64,000 bases of DNA from Theileria orientalis strain Shintoku (GCF_000740895.1 NC_025261.1:682001-746000); one strand, 5' to 3'. Shown: positions 20,430 to 31,413, counted from the stretch's first letter. The notes: generated by a model not told the origin, from the letters alone. Program-made: numbers and translations.

Positions 20430-23282
20430 ATGAAAAAGTATGGGATAATTCCATACATTGTTGTATATATAGTGGCCCTTTATGGGCACAAGTTTGTGGA
20501 GTCTATCAATCCAGTTTATGATGGAACTCCAATATTACAAAGACCGAGGGATCGCATAGACCAGTACATTCCGGCTCCCGCTGAAGGATACCGATCCGAT
20601 ACCAGTGTACAAGAGCCGTGTCTAATAAGTCTCAATATAAAAAACAAGAATCAAACTGATCGCATAGACTACAGAAGGAACGATGCCAAAAAAACGGATA
20701 CATTTATCGCTAAACAACCATACATTTTTTACCAGATAACAAGAAATAATGAAATTTTATGGAAGGCTCAAAACGACCAATTTTTCCCTAGAGTGGTTGT
20801 TAAGGAAACGCCGACGGGCGAGTCCTTCTTTCGAATATATTACAACAACGAGGCCACAGAATCTGATATTGAGTACGACCCTCCTCCACAGACTGCGCCA
20901 AGGGCTGATCCAAGGACTATTCACCAATCTGTTCCCACGAGCGGCCCCCCGTCTGGGCCCGAAACTCTCGCCAAGGAGGGCGTCATCCCTGTCATCACTG
21001 TGGACCTAGGTTATAAGCGGAGTAACCAATACCTTATATATGAGTCTGACGCTTCAAAGACGCGCGAGATGTATACGACTAACAAGCCATTTTTAATTAA
21101 GAAGGTCGTACAAGACAATGAAGTTCTTTGGCAATCGAGAAATGGCATGTACGCGTACCGAGTCTTATTTAAGCAGGACCATGAAGGCCCGAGGCTGAAG
21201 GTGTTCTTCCCTGAGGAGCAGGACCAATTGACACAACAACAAGCCCAAAAACTGCCTGAGCAATTCCCTCAACAGGTCCCGCAACAGTATCCTCAACAAG
21301 TGCCTCACCAATTTCCTCTACAGGTTCAGCAACAGCTCCATCAACAAGTCGCACAGCAATTTCCTCAACAGGTACAGCAACAGCACCCTCAGCAAGTCGC
21401 ACAGCAATTTCCTCAACAGGTACAGCAACAGCTCCCTCAACAAGCCGCAGAGCAATTTCTCCAGCATGGGCCACAACAGCGCGCCCAAACGGCACCAGGG
21501 GCAACTCCCAAAGCCAAAACTGAAAGTGATTCAGATATGGATTTCCGCATTGTAACAAGATCGGATGTTGACTCTCCAACTGAAGCTAAATCGGAAAGAG
21601 AAGTTCAACGTGCAAGGAGGCCATATTACAGGGTTCAACAACGTGCAGCGCAACATTCTGGGTCTGAACGTCGCGCGGAACCAAGAGCTCACCCACAAGC
21701 CTCGGTTCAACACCCAGGACATCCCGGAGTTCAAACTCACCCTGAACCCCAATTTAGACCAGAACCCAGGCTTGTGCCCCAACCTAAACCGCAACCCAGG
21801 CTGCGTCCTGAAGACAGACGAGAGTCACTACGAGATTTCGATTACCCATCCTCGGCAGAACCATTATTTGAGCGAACACCCCGCCCACATCAGGGGCCCG
21901 ATGATGAGCCACCTCATACCCCCAGAGCTCCATTCGAGCACTTCTCGGAGCCTGAATTTAAAAGTGATAGTGACCAGGAGACCAGACGGAAACGCAGAGC
22001 TGAGCCCAGACGTGAACATAGAGCCGAGCCTAGTTACGACGATAGAGAAGAACACAGATATGTACCAAGAGAGGAACAGAGACACGTTCCGGGGCCTCCC
22101 CAAAGAGCGCCATCAGAGGACAGTGATGAGCGCAGGCGTCGCACTCATCACATACCTCTGGAAAGTGATGGGCCTGAAGAATCGCACAAGGAATTGCAGG
22201 AGCCAGAGTTCAGGCCCGTATCGCCCGCATACGTCGACCCCGTCGTACTTTCAGGCAAGAAGATTCCGATTTCACTGGATATTGAGTTTAAGTTCTGCAC
22301 GTACCTTTTCGACTACCATCGCCACAACAACCTCGGTACTTACACTACCAAGGAGAACTTCATCTTCGCAAAGATTAGGAGGAACGATAAGTTCTACTGC
22401 ATGGGCAGCGACGTTACGATCTGGCAGACTAACGACATTAAAGTGCACTCCACAAAGGTTAATGTTATATCAGACAACAGGGTCGTAATACACCTGAATA
22501 GCGGCAAGACGCTCTTCTACAAAAGGGGCTTTGACTCTATGTGGTTCCCCGTCGATAAGTCGTCGTACGATCCCATAGACTGGAACCACATGCTTCTCGA
22601 ACTCGATATAGGAAGCAGGAGGTCCACGCAGTACTACGAGTTCTTTTCATACAGCAAATACATCTCACGACGCAAGGGCACGTACCTGTTCGTGGCCAGA
22701 GAAAGGTTCAGATTTAAAATGGTTTACAACAATCGCACTGTAATTTGGAGGGCATACTCCGAGGACGAATGCGCATACAAAGTCGGTGTGTACCGGGCTA
22801 TCGGAGGCACAGAGCACGTGACTGTGTTCCTGGTGAACGGAAACACACGCAACTTCATGAGGCAGCTTTACGGACTCGGCATGGGCTCAAACTGGTATGA
22901 GGATTTCGTAATACCGGGATACGGAGGTCCCACAGCTAGGGAAACCAGCCACGTCCCAGGACCACCGGGTAGAACTGGCATCAACCTTAACTTGCCGACA
23001 TTCACCGGTCAAATTATGGACAAGCTCTCAAAGTGGTACAACAACGTAGACTTTAGCAAGTTGTACAACCGCAACCCGTTCAGCACTAACACGCAAGAAG
23101 ATTTTAACAAAATGGCGCAGTTCCACGCAACTGACTCAGGCAATGTCAAGAAGCCAGCTGAAGAAACAGAGTCCTCATATAAAAACAGAACGTTCGCGTT
23201 CGACGACGACGATGACGAAGACGGGCCCCAGGCTGAGTACGTAGACTTCAACGCCAACAATAACAAATTTTTCCGTAACTAA
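20430..23282 (+). CDS. Secreted FAINT-domain (DUF529) protein with PQ-rich repeats
   Basis: A single exon of 950 residues. An N-terminal hydrophobic segment (IIPYIVVYIVALYGHKFV) reads as a signal peptide. FAINT-type units occupy about residues 63-150 (ends of strands PYIFYQITRNNEILWKAQN) and 185-265 (FLIKKVVQDNEVLWQSRNG), and at least two more lie between about 610 and 810. Residues ~267-355 are Pro/Gln-rich with a 16-residue tandem repeat. Residues ~360-620 are highly charged, including RRKRRAEPRREHRAEP, a possible nuclear localisation signal. The tail is acidic. FAINT proteins of Theileria are commonly secreted into the host leukocyte, some (TashAT family) reaching its nucleus. Such a role here is inference. 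It lies in tandem with a second FAINT gene. Confidence 0.88.
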   Translation: MKKYGIIPYIVVYIVALYGHKFVESINPVYDGTPILQRPRDRIDQYIPAPAEGYRSDTSVQEPCLISLNIKNKNQTDRIDYRRNDAKKTDTFIAKQPYIFYQITRNNEILWKAQNDQFFPRVVVKETPTGESFFRIYYNNEATESDIEYDPPPQTAPRADPRTIHQSVPTSGPPSGPETLAKEGVIPVITVDLGYKRSNQYLIYESDASKTREMYTTNKPFLIKKVVQDNEVLWQSRNGMYAYRVLFKQDHEGPRLKVFFPEEQDQLTQQQAQKLPEQFPQQVPQQYPQQVPHQFPLQVQQQLHQQVAQQFPQQVQQQHPQQVAQQFPQQVQQQLPQQAAEQFLQHGPQQRAQTAPGATPKAKTESDSDMDFRIVTRSDVDSPTEAKSEREVQRARRPYYRVQQRAAQHSGSERRAEPRAHPQASVQHPGHPGVQTHPEPQFRPEPRLVPQPKPQPRLRPEDRRESLRDFDYPSSAEPLFERTPRPHQGPDDEPPHTPRAPFEHFSEPEFKSDSDQETRRKRRAEPRREHRAEPSYDDREEHRYVPREEQRHVPGPPQRAPSEDSDERRRRTHHIPLESDGPEESHKELQEPEFRPVSPAYVDPVVLSGKKIPISLDIEFKFCTYLFDYHRHNNLGTYTTKENFIFAKIRRNDKFYCMGSDVTIWQTNDIKVHSTKVNVISDNRVVIHLNSGKTLFYKRGFDSMWFPVDKSSYDPIDWNHMLLELDIGSRRSTQYYEFFSYSKYISRRKGTYLFVARERFRFKMVYNNRTVIWRAYSEDECAYKVGVYRAIGGTEHVTVFLVNGNTRNFMRQLYGLGMGSNWYEDFVIPGYGGPTARETSHVPGPPGRTGINLNLPTFTGQIMDKLSKWYNNVDFSKLYNRNPFSTNTQEDFNKMAQFHATDSGNVKKPAEETESSYKNRTFAFDDDDDEDGPQAEYVDFNANNNKFFRN
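21309..21452 (+). repeat. Three tandem 48-base units encoding a 16-residue Q/P-rich repeat
   Basis: Units at 21309-21356, 21357-21404 and 21405-21452 encode QFP-QQVQQQ-PQQVAQ-like peptides that differ at a few bases. Shorter imperfect copies flank them from about 21240 to 21470. The 48-base period keeps the frame, so unit gain or loss would change length without frameshift. Confidence 0.9.
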
Positions 23283-23918
23283 ACGATTTAACGTAAGGTC
23301 CTTGGATCGCCATTCCTGTAATTGTCATTTTGGCCTTTACACAATTCAGAGGTCAAAGAGGGAATGTTGTAAAATATTCACCGAAGTTTGAGACTTCACA
23401 ACTCACGTTTAACACACACTCGTTTAAATCACTTGAATGTAGTTTTAAAGTGATTCTACTTGTTAGCTAATTGTATCCACAATTTAGCCAGATATCTGGC
23501 GAATATATCAGCCAAACGCCGTACGCTTTCATATCAAACAGATAAAATGTGTATTAGGTATATATTGAATCCTTATGTGTAGAAATTTGTAGATTTCCGA
23601 GTTAAAGCGCTGACACTAAGTCCCCATGGGTGTTAAGATTCCATGACAAAGCCGGCGAAACACTCGTAATATATTTTAAACAATGTACTAACAGCTCGGA
23701 CTAAGTAAGAATTATAATTGAACTTGATTTGAGACCGAAAGATTAGGTTTTGATTCGCTTTTGAGCTGGTTAGTTTGATTATAGATTTTTCAGGAAAGGA
23801 GAAACCGCCTTTCCAAAGGTCAGAAATTTATGACCGCTGTACAATATTTTGCGCTCAGAACGTTCACTAAAGTTTGCAGTTTTATTTTAACTAGATTTAA
23901 CGCAATGTAACATATTCG
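23283..23918. other. Spacer between the two FAINT genes
   Basis: About 640 bases without an open frame of note. It is less AT-poor than coding DNA and contains several short T- and A-runs. It separates two same-strand FAINT genes, so it should include the terminator of one and the promoter of the other. No specific motif can be assigned. Confidence 0.5.
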
Positions 23919-25367
23919 ATGAACGTATATGGAAAAGTACCATCTTTAATTTTTTATTCGTATCTGTACATACAGAATATTAAGGGGCACTCAATTCCAA
24001 ATTTAAAACAAGATTTAAACAACTACAGGGATATTAGGAGTAAATATATTAAGGCTGATTCCAGTAGAACAGGTCACGTTAGTACTGGAGCCAATGAAGT
24101 CGGTAGCACCCAAATCGTAAACCATAAACGTGCATTGCAACAAACTGGGACTTGCTTAGTATCGGTTGATATTAAGGAAAGGGAGTGCACGGAAGAGGTG
24201 TACTACGAATACAACGAAGAGGATGACACTCACACCTTCACACCAACGCGCGGATGTCTGATAAGAAAAGTAACCAAGGGCACTAGACTCCTGTGGCACT
24301 CCAAGGACTTTAACCACCAGTACGGGAGTCGCGTATTTGTGGGAATAAACGAAGACTCGGAGCCAGTGTTTCGAGTATACTTCCCGAGGACCGAAATAGT
24401 AGAGGATCATCGGGAACATAATCCCAACCTGGTTCGAGTGGACCTACAAGACAGATATAGCAACGGATTCTTCAGCTACAAATATGATCCGAATCTGCAG
24501 GCCCACACGTTCACGCCGAAACCACCATACGCCTTTTACAAGGCCACCAAGGGCAACCACGTAGTGTGGAAGCACGAGGACGGCAATTTTCCATCACGTC
24601 TGCTCATATTTACAGATGATTACGGCCAGTCGGTTTTGAGAGTGCAGTTCCCGAAATCTGATGGCGATATGACAGGGGAAGAAGTAGAACCGTTCGACCC
24701 GATGGAAGGAATAGAAATCATAACAGAAGGGAGCCCGAAGGCCAACGATTCGACGAAATACACAGTCAAAATAGATAGCAATGTTTGCTTATTTAGGTTC
24801 AATGAAGGCGCAAAGTGCACTCAGGTCAGGCACATGGGTCAGAAGGTGTGGAGCCACGGCGATTTTGGATACGAGGAGTACCCAGTGAGCGTCGGATACT
24901 TCACAAACAAGATAATCGACGTGTACATGGGCGGACCGCTGATATTCTATGAAAGGAGCCTCAACGGCGTTTGGAAGGGAAAGGAGAGTGACCTTATAAT
25001 ATACGTGCTGGACCCTGACTACCCTAAGAAGAAAAAGCAGATTAGCGTTGACCAGTACGACCTGAGGATAGAGCACGGAGACATTGATTACCTGCTGTAC
25101 AAGGGGGTAAAGTGTACAAAAGTGAAGCACAAGTACAAGACGATATGGAAGTACGACGGTGACGAGTATCCAACCTCAATAACGTACATAGAGGACAACA
25201 TGATTTACATCTACTTCACTAGGACGTTTGTGCTGTACGTCAGGGACAGGGACGGAGAGTGGAACGAGCACCATAGCGACGACATATATAAGAAGAACAG
25301 GCAGGTTTACAAGAGAAGCAATGAAAGCCGATTTGATATGTTCAAGTGGGTTGACAAATACGCTTGA
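23919..25367 (+). CDS. Secreted FAINT-domain protein with four repeats
   Basis: A single exon of 482 residues. The N-terminus MNVYGKVPSLIFYSYLYIQ looks like a signal peptide. Four FAINT-like repeats fill most of the protein, at about 76-160, 170-248, 280-360 and 375-455. They are marked by FTPTRGCLIRKVTKGTRLLW, FTPKPPYAFYKATKGNHVVW, GAKCTQVRHMGQKVWSH and GVKCTKVKHKYKTIWKYDGD. The first two are closest to each other, and so are the last two, which suggests pairwise duplication. There is no low-complexity linker, unlike the neighbouring FAINT gene. Release into or onto the host cell is inferred from the signal peptide and family habit. Function is unknown. Confidence 0.88.
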   Translation: MNVYGKVPSLIFYSYLYIQNIKGHSIPNLKQDLNNYRDIRSKYIKADSSRTGHVSTGANEVGSTQIVNHKRALQQTGTCLVSVDIKERECTEEVYYEYNEEDDTHTFTPTRGCLIRKVTKGTRLLWHSKDFNHQYGSRVFVGINEDSEPVFRVYFPRTEIVEDHREHNPNLVRVDLQDRYSNGFFSYKYDPNLQAHTFTPKPPYAFYKATKGNHVVWKHEDGNFPSRLLIFTDDYGQSVLRVQFPKSDGDMTGEEVEPFDPMEGIEIITEGSPKANDSTKYTVKIDSNVCLFRFNEGAKCTQVRHMGQKVWSHGDFGYEEYPVSVGYFTNKIIDVYMGGPLIFYERSLNGVWKGKESDLIIYVLDPDYPKKKKQISVDQYDLRIEHGDIDYLLYKGVKCTKVKHKYKTIWKYDGDEYPTSITYIEDNMIYIYFTRTFVLYVRDRDGEWNEHHSDDIYKKNRQVYKRSNESRFDMFKWVDKYA

Positions 25368-26006
25368 ACGCGTAAAGGAGGGTTGATACCGTACATACTA
25401 AGGAGGCATACTATGCTATGCTGCGCGAGCACATACCATAAAGTGTACCATGGTGTGTACAGAATAAATAAGCAGTATTGCTTATTAATGTAGTATAATC
25501 ATTGAGAGTGCATACTTGTCCTCATTATTGCGTATTAAATGGGAAAATATGTGGTTTTGAGAGTGAAATAGGAGAATTACTATGAGTATATGATGTATAT
25601 TAGTGTAAGTTTGTTCAGATTCCTCATGATCACGAGTTAAGATTAATGAGAATATTCTTGAGAAAAAGGAAGTGATTTACAAATAAATTAATTTTATTTC
25701 CATAAAGTACATGAAAAACGAGTATTGAAGCGACTATTGTCATTTTATTTAAATAAAGTATATTGCAGAATAAGTATAGCCACATATAATGCCCGTTTCA
25801 ATTTATAGATTTGATAGTTGAAAGGCCTTATAAACACATTTTAATTTAATAATATGCTTTATTTTGACACTGGTTTATTCTAAATTTTGTTTGTGGTTTC
25901 CTTTGGGTTTTACACATTTTTCCCACCTACGGTCATGTCTCTTTCTATTAATTTGTTTTTAATGTAAAATAATTTTTGTATCATATTTTATACTGCTATT
26001 TTGAGC
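25368..26006. other. AT-rich intergenic region after the FAINT pair
   Basis: About 640 bases between FAINT gene 2 and the hydrolase. The first ~100 bases hold short near-palindromic words (for example around 25425-25470, CATACCATAAAGTGTACCAT and the following GGTGTGTAC). No open frame or RNA gene is visible. Confidence 0.45.
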
Positions 26007-27795
26007 ATGGGCAACGCTAAATCGATAGCCAATTCAATTATCTTCCCAGCCCCGCAAGCATCGGTTAGTTACGCCTTAGTTAGCTATTCTGCCCTTTTGT
26101 GAGCATTAGTTTACAATTTTTTAGTATGACCACAATCTCCCGGACTTGATTTGGATACCGAAGCGATTCGCCGGTAAATATTCAAACGGTGATAAGATAT
26201 CCTCTGGTTCCTTCCCCGCCCTGTACATTAGATCCCCGAGGCCTTCGAGCTTATTCTTCATTTATCTTCACGGTAAGAAAGTTTCATATTAAGGCGTGTG
26301 TATCTATCCAGTGAAATTAATGTCATTATAGCAAACTGCTGCGACGTTGGACTAATAAAGCCTGAGTTGTATGACATATCTGAGGGCGTCAACGCCTCGA
26401 TAATAGCCGTGGAGTACCCTGGCTATGGAATATCTCCAGAGATTAACGTCGCGACCGGGCCTTCGATTGACCTGCGAGTGATTGCAACCTTTTACTTCCT
26501 ACTCTCACTTGGGATTCAGCCCAGCTCAATAGTTTTCTTCGGCCGCTCCATAGGGACAGGTACCACCACTCAGATATTTACGTGTGTTTATTGCAGCTTG
26601 CATTGCTAATGGTAATTATCAGGGCCTGCTGCTTGCATCGCTTCACATTTTTCCAAAAAGGGCATAGAGTGCGGAGGCGTCATTCTACAAGCGCCGTACG
26701 TGTCTATACACAAGATAGTACAAGGTAAGGTCAATTAACCATTAATACATGTCTATTTTACGCCAATAAATCGCAATTAGCTACCAGTATTAGTATTTAT
26801 ACCGATAGTAATATTGATACCAGTGTTAGTATTGATAGTGATAATGTTAACAGTGTTGATACAATAAGAGCAGATACAGCATGTTTTATTTAAGTAGATT
26901 TGGTGCCATTGTACCTTCACACACATAATTCAGAGTATTTCCCGTTGGGGTCGTGGCTTGTGGATAACTTTTGGGACACTGAGAAGTCGCTGAGGGAGAT
27001 TAACACGAACATCCCTGTGCTCATTATACACGGCCTGCTCGATGAAATCGTCCCAGTCGGTCATGGAAAAAAATTGTACGAATCGTGCACGTCAGAATTC
27101 AAAATGGCGGATTTTCAACCTAAATCGAAGCACAATTACTACTCAATCAAGGAGGTATTAAACAGTAAAAGAAGCATTTATTAACAACTAGTAGTTACTC
27201 AGCACGCTATTGTTTGTGGAATTATTGTTTGTTGAATTATTGTTTGTTGAATAGCAGTAATAGTTAGGATGCAGTTGCTGGCACCAGCAATAGGTGGTAT
27301 AATGCTTTGTAGGACCTCGTTGAGCCCATTAAGAAGTTCGTGGAGCAGTACAGCATATCGACAAACAACCCAGTGGTGGAAGTGTCGCTGCCAAACTGGT
27401 GCTACTTTAACTCTAAGCACATGTTGAAGAAGAAGTCGATAACTTCAAACTCGTCCCATAACACACTCAGCTCGTCCAGAACCCTAAGTACGTCGTAGCT
27501 CCATTATTATGTTACCTTAGGCCTGCAGCCGTCACGAAGCCTATCAATCAGAACAGGCAGTCAAGTTCCAACTTCGCGGTCGAACATAACGTCTTCACCA
27601 CTGAACGACGCCGCAGCCTCAGTCACTGAAAACGAGGAGTTGAACGAGGCTGACCTCGGAACCAGTGTAAATCGCAATATTTGTTACAACAACTTCTCGT
27701 CGTCCCTCGAGGGTCTGTGTCAACGCAATTCAATAAACTCCAAGGACATCTCGGACATAGTAAACGAGGCAATAACTCGAAACAATAATTCTTAA
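26007..27795 (+). CDS. Alpha/beta hydrolase, ABHD17-like, with N-myristoylation signal
   Basis: Seven exons (26007-26063, 26125-26272, 26332-26559, 26623-26724, 26898-27154, 27313-27487, 27521-27795) join to 413 residues. The start MGNAKS is a good N-myristoylation signal. The core shows AVEYPGYGIS, the nucleophile elbow GRSIGTGPA (Ser), the acid loop IIHGLLDEIVPVGHG (Asp) and the histidine in KSKHNYYSI, a complete triad. A Ser/Asn-rich tail of ~130 residues follows. ABHD17 enzymes are membrane-tethered depalmitoylases, so a thioesterase role at the plasma membrane is inferred. The chosen acceptor at 26331 makes the oxyanion loop LHANCCDVG where most relatives have HGNA.DLG, a Gly-to-Ala change. 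Other AG sites nearby break the frame. Confidence 0.88.
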
Positions 27796-28070
27796 CACAC
27801 AGACACACGCTGCTATACATCCTTATACTCACACTTGCACATGCTCATACACACCTACATGTACACAGGCACGGGTACGTGACACTTTCCTACTCACACA
27901 CGCACATATAAACGCTGGTGAGTACATATAAACACAGCTATGCATACATTTTACGCACGAACACCAGTGCGCACACGTACACATTTATATACGTGAATAC
28001 TGTGTACACATACTAACACTGGTGCAAACACATACTAATACTAGTGTGTACACAAGTGTGATCCATTGAT
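27796..28070. repeat. CA-rich low-complexity spacer
   Basis: The region between the hydrolase and Pelota stop codons is dominated by irregular CACA, ACAC and CATA words (for example CACACAGACACACGC and ACACATACTAATACTAGTGT). It is not a perfect microsatellite. Comparable CA tracts lie near 50560-50640 and 59455-59540, likewise at convergent gene ends. Confidence 0.75.
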
Positions 28071-28077
28071 TTAACTG

Positions 28078-29975
28078 CTAGATTGGGTAGCGGAGTAGTG
28101 ATATGAGTCCAGTCAGGTTCTTGACGTATTCAGTTGAGCAGTGTCCGTCTGAGAAGAAGTAAGCCTTTCCGCCGAAGTTTTTAACCTCCTCCACAAGCTC
28201 GTTTAGCCTTTTCCTCTCAGTTGAATTAGCCTCTCTAATTATGTTGTCGCTAACCAGTATACACTCTACGGCTCCCATGTTTACTGCCTTTAAAATATCG
28301 TCGTAGCCGAAGCACACTTTATCATCGTTCATCTCAAGTCTCTTTTTCAACTCATCTATGACCTACAAATATTGCTATAGCCGTTGTTACAAGTGTTTTT
28401 TAGGCCTTGTTATGCATATTGGTGTAAATATTGGTACATTTATCGCTATAATATGGTTATAAGTGATGTTGCATAATTATTTGTAAACATCGTCATAAAT
28501 ATATAGATATACACTGAGGATGGCATAGAGGAGATTTGAATACGTGTAATCAATACCTTGTTATGTTCAACATAAAATACATCACTCAGCTTAGAAGAGT
28601 GTGCTGGATTTCTCAGTACTTCATTTATTGCGTTTCTGTGTTAAAAGTTGTATGCAGTGGTAAATCTTACTTGTCTGAAAACGAAGAGTTACAAACGATG
28701 AATCTGCTTATGTTTTTGTGAACATTTAAGTGATTTCTGAAAATGTATGATTAATTTATCGTATAATATTTCAACAATTGGGTGAATAAATGACATGGCA
28801 TGCTGGTCTATATTTTAACACCCATTTTTCTTCTTCATAAACTTACAAATTTAGTGAATTATTCTTCATGTACTCATAAAATAAATCCTAAAACAGATTG
28901 TGTAACAGTTTTTAATACATACTTATATACATATCAACACACGTATATGAATATAGTTGTATATGTGTGTGTGCTGGTGTGTTTACCTTAATGATTCCTG
29001 GGCCTGTGACAACCACCATTCTAATGATTCCAAAGTCAAGTTGAGTATCAATCTTGTCCAAAATCATTTTATAAAATACTTCCGATGACTGAACATTATT
29101 TATTCGGCAAATTGTACCTTTGTTGTGGTATTCACTTTATTCGTTGACGCCTTTCTCATTGGTATGTTGTGAGATAACTTGAAGACCTGTCTGGTAATAT
29201 ATTGCGATACCAAAAAGAGCGTCGCAAAGCCATTGTCAATGACCTGGGTATGTTTAAATCTGCGCTATCACTCACTAGAAACGCCTGTTCTGCATTTTTG
29301 GACACGTTTAAAACGTTCGATAACTTCTCATCGCAGAATTTATTCCATTCATCCTACATTAATTTACTGCATAACCTTGTTCTAACATATCTACTATTCA
29401 GGGGGCGCCTATTTTAGAAGCTTATGTGTATTCTATCTAATTAATGCCCATATAATTCTATTTATTAGCCAACCTTAAAGAGTGTAACAGTTGAGTTAGG
29501 ATGTATATCTAGAGTGTGATACTGCCCGATCTAAATTAAAAAATGAGCACTTGAGGTACACGACTTTGTAAATAAATAAAAAATACTTTAATGTATGGAT
29601 TTTCAGACACATTGGTTCCAACGATGTGTACGTCGTCGTACGAGGATGTGTATTCGACTGACTGAAATAAGAGTGTCAGAGGGCTCAAAGTTACCTCTAT
29701 ACACAGACGAACGTTAAATTTTTTTATTTCCTGTTTTACGCAGATTGAGTTGCAGTTTTCCGTTTTAATCTTCCTGAATAGAATCCGTAAGGAAACATTA
29801 TTAACACGTATTTTAAAAACTAAACCTATCTAGAGTAGTACCGAGATGTAAACGACTCAATCACATCTCCTTTAAACGCTATGTTGTAAAGAAACCACAA
29901 ATCGTCATGATTTTCTATCAAAAGTTTCAACTGGATTCCTCCGGTATGTGTTTTATGTTTATGTAATATTTTCAT
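28078..29975 (-). CDS. PELO: Pelota/Dom34 ribosome-rescue factor (11 exons)
   Basis: Eleven minus-strand exons (29842-29975, 29695-29773, 29587-29661, 29474-29530, 29276-29353, 29118-29243, 28987-29088, 28847-28887, 28671-28736, 28557-28635, 28078-28362) give 373 residues, close to the usual ~385. The start MKILHKHKTHTGGIQLKL and HDDLWFLYNIAFKGD match domain 1. GTNVSENPYIKIGQYHTLDI matches the NIQENEYVKMGAYHTIEL block. ATLFLVSQYITRQVFK and VVVTGPGIIK belong to the central domain, and VCFGYDDILKAVNMGAVECI with LTGLISLLRYPI to the eRF1-like domain 3. There is no GGQ motif, as expected for Pelota rather than eRF1. It works with Hbs1 to split stalled ribosomes in no-go decay. Shorter reading frames miss most of this gene because its exons are as small as 41 bases. 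Confidence 0.93.
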
Positions 29976-30174
29976 TTAGAAACAAACTAACTATAATATA
30001 CTAATTAATATTTTACAGACTAAACATATATTTGATGGATAATTATATTTTAATTCGTCGTATATTACTTCCATCCTGTAGTGTTTATTTTTTATTATTA
30101 ATAATACTATTTTTTTATTTTTAATTTATTTTTCAGAATTTGTAATATTTTAACACATTTTCTTATGATTTATC

Positions 30175-30651
30175 ATGCCATGGCCCATTATTGTAGCTGC
30201 AGTTGGTGGAGGCGTGTTGGCTGCTCGATTTTTGTATAGAAAGTATCCAAACCTGCTCAAGTTCAGTTCATCCAGTTTAAAGGGCAAACTATCCAAGGAT
30301 GACATTGCCAATAACATGGGATCTAAGCTTTCTAGGTCAAGTTTAAGTGGTTTTGGACACCAAATGTCATTTTCTGAAGCTTGTAACATTCTTAACGTAT
30401 CGTAAGTTTCCTAATTATTCATTTTGATACCACCTCTCACTTTTCTATTAGTTCTACATCAACAAAGGAGCGTATTCGCGAATCTCACAAACAGCTCATG
30501 ATGCGTAATCATCCGGATAATGGAGGTACAAAATACTACTTACACACTCGTTATGCAATCTATTAATTTTAAACCTAGTAACGTTTTATTTTTAGGATCT
30601 ACCTACTTAGCTTCCAAGGTAAACGAAGCAAAGGACTTTTTACTGAAGTAA
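30175..30651 (+). CDS. PAM18: Mitochondrial import motor subunit PAM18/TIM14 (J-protein)
   Basis: Exons 30175-30401, 30452-30525 and 30596-30651 encode 118 residues. An N-terminal membrane segment (PIIVAAVGGGVLAARFLY) is followed by MSFSEACNILNVS and a J domain containing the invariant HPD in MMRNHPDNGGSTYLASKVNE, ending AKDFLLK. This is the exact architecture of TIM14/DNAJC19. It stimulates mtHsp70 at the inner membrane to pull precursors into the matrix. The gene diverges from Pelota, with 199 bases between start codons. Confidence 0.94.
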
Positions 30652-30723
30652 CCATGTACTATAATATACATTAATGTTGTACTAAATCTTTCAAATATGT
30701 TGCACATTTACTCCTTGTGATTT

Positions 30724-31413
30724 CTATTTTTTCCTCTTCTTCAATGGCAATTCTGAAGCCTTTACCGGCAATGGTCCTGCAGTTACCAGTTGGAATCCTT
30801 CTTCATCAGTAACGATCTTCTTCTTCATTCTCTTATTTATCGCCTCTTGTAGGTCATATTTTGACATATATTCGTCACATATCTTTTGAATATTTGGTAT
30901 ATTGACTGGTGTGTTCTCCCTTTTCAGTTGTTCTAAGAGTGGATTAGTGTTCACATGTATTAATACATTAATTCTACCTTTTATCAAAGATCCCTTTTTA
31001 GAGTAAAAAGAAGGTGTGTATTCAACTGTTAAAACTCTAGGAATCTCAACATTCTTGTTTGCAGCTCTAGTGTGATATAAGTTGCTACCCTTCTGAAAAG
31101 ATTTATATGTGTAAAAAAATACCTCTATGATCTCAACATCATTATACCTAATATTAAAAAAGTTTAAAAGACATTCAGAGTGTAAAACTAATTTTTTCAT
31201 ATCATGTGTTGTAATGAGCGGGTCCAAACTCTTGAATAGAAACGTATTTGATGATCCATCAGCAGAAGACTCTTTATTTTTATGGAAACTTGAAGACGTC
31301 AATATAACCTAAATTATTTACATGAATAATTGATTATTACAACGAAATACCTGTGAGTAGAATGGAAGGCCTTCATCAACTTGTGTATTAATAACATGGC
31401 CCTTGAAACCCAT
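30724..31413 (-). CDS. RRP7: RRP7-like rRNA-processing protein
   Basis: Exons 31351-31413 and 30724-31308 give 215 residues across a 42-base intron. The N-terminus MGFKGHVINTQVDEGLPFYS leads to an RRM-like region (SNTFLFKSLDPLITTHDMKK). The C-terminal part has KKKIVTDEEGFQLVTAG, which matches the DEEGW..V block of RRP7/RRP7A, and a final KKRKK. RRP7 is a small-subunit processome component acting on 18S rRNA in the nucleolus. The typical final helix (FYxFQ..KR) is missing, so the protein stops earlier than human RRP7A (about 280). The assignment rests mainly on the DEEG block and overall order. Confidence 0.62.

Noticed and set aside
28078..28350. eRF1 as the identity of the minus-strand gene, from its C-terminal exon alone
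   Set aside because: The reconstructed upstream exons follow Pelota domain 1 and lack the NIKS and GGQ motifs of eRF1.
28536..29417. Several plus-strand frames over the Pelota locus
   Set aside because: They fall on introns and on antisense of the reconstructed Pelota exons and show no family resemblance.
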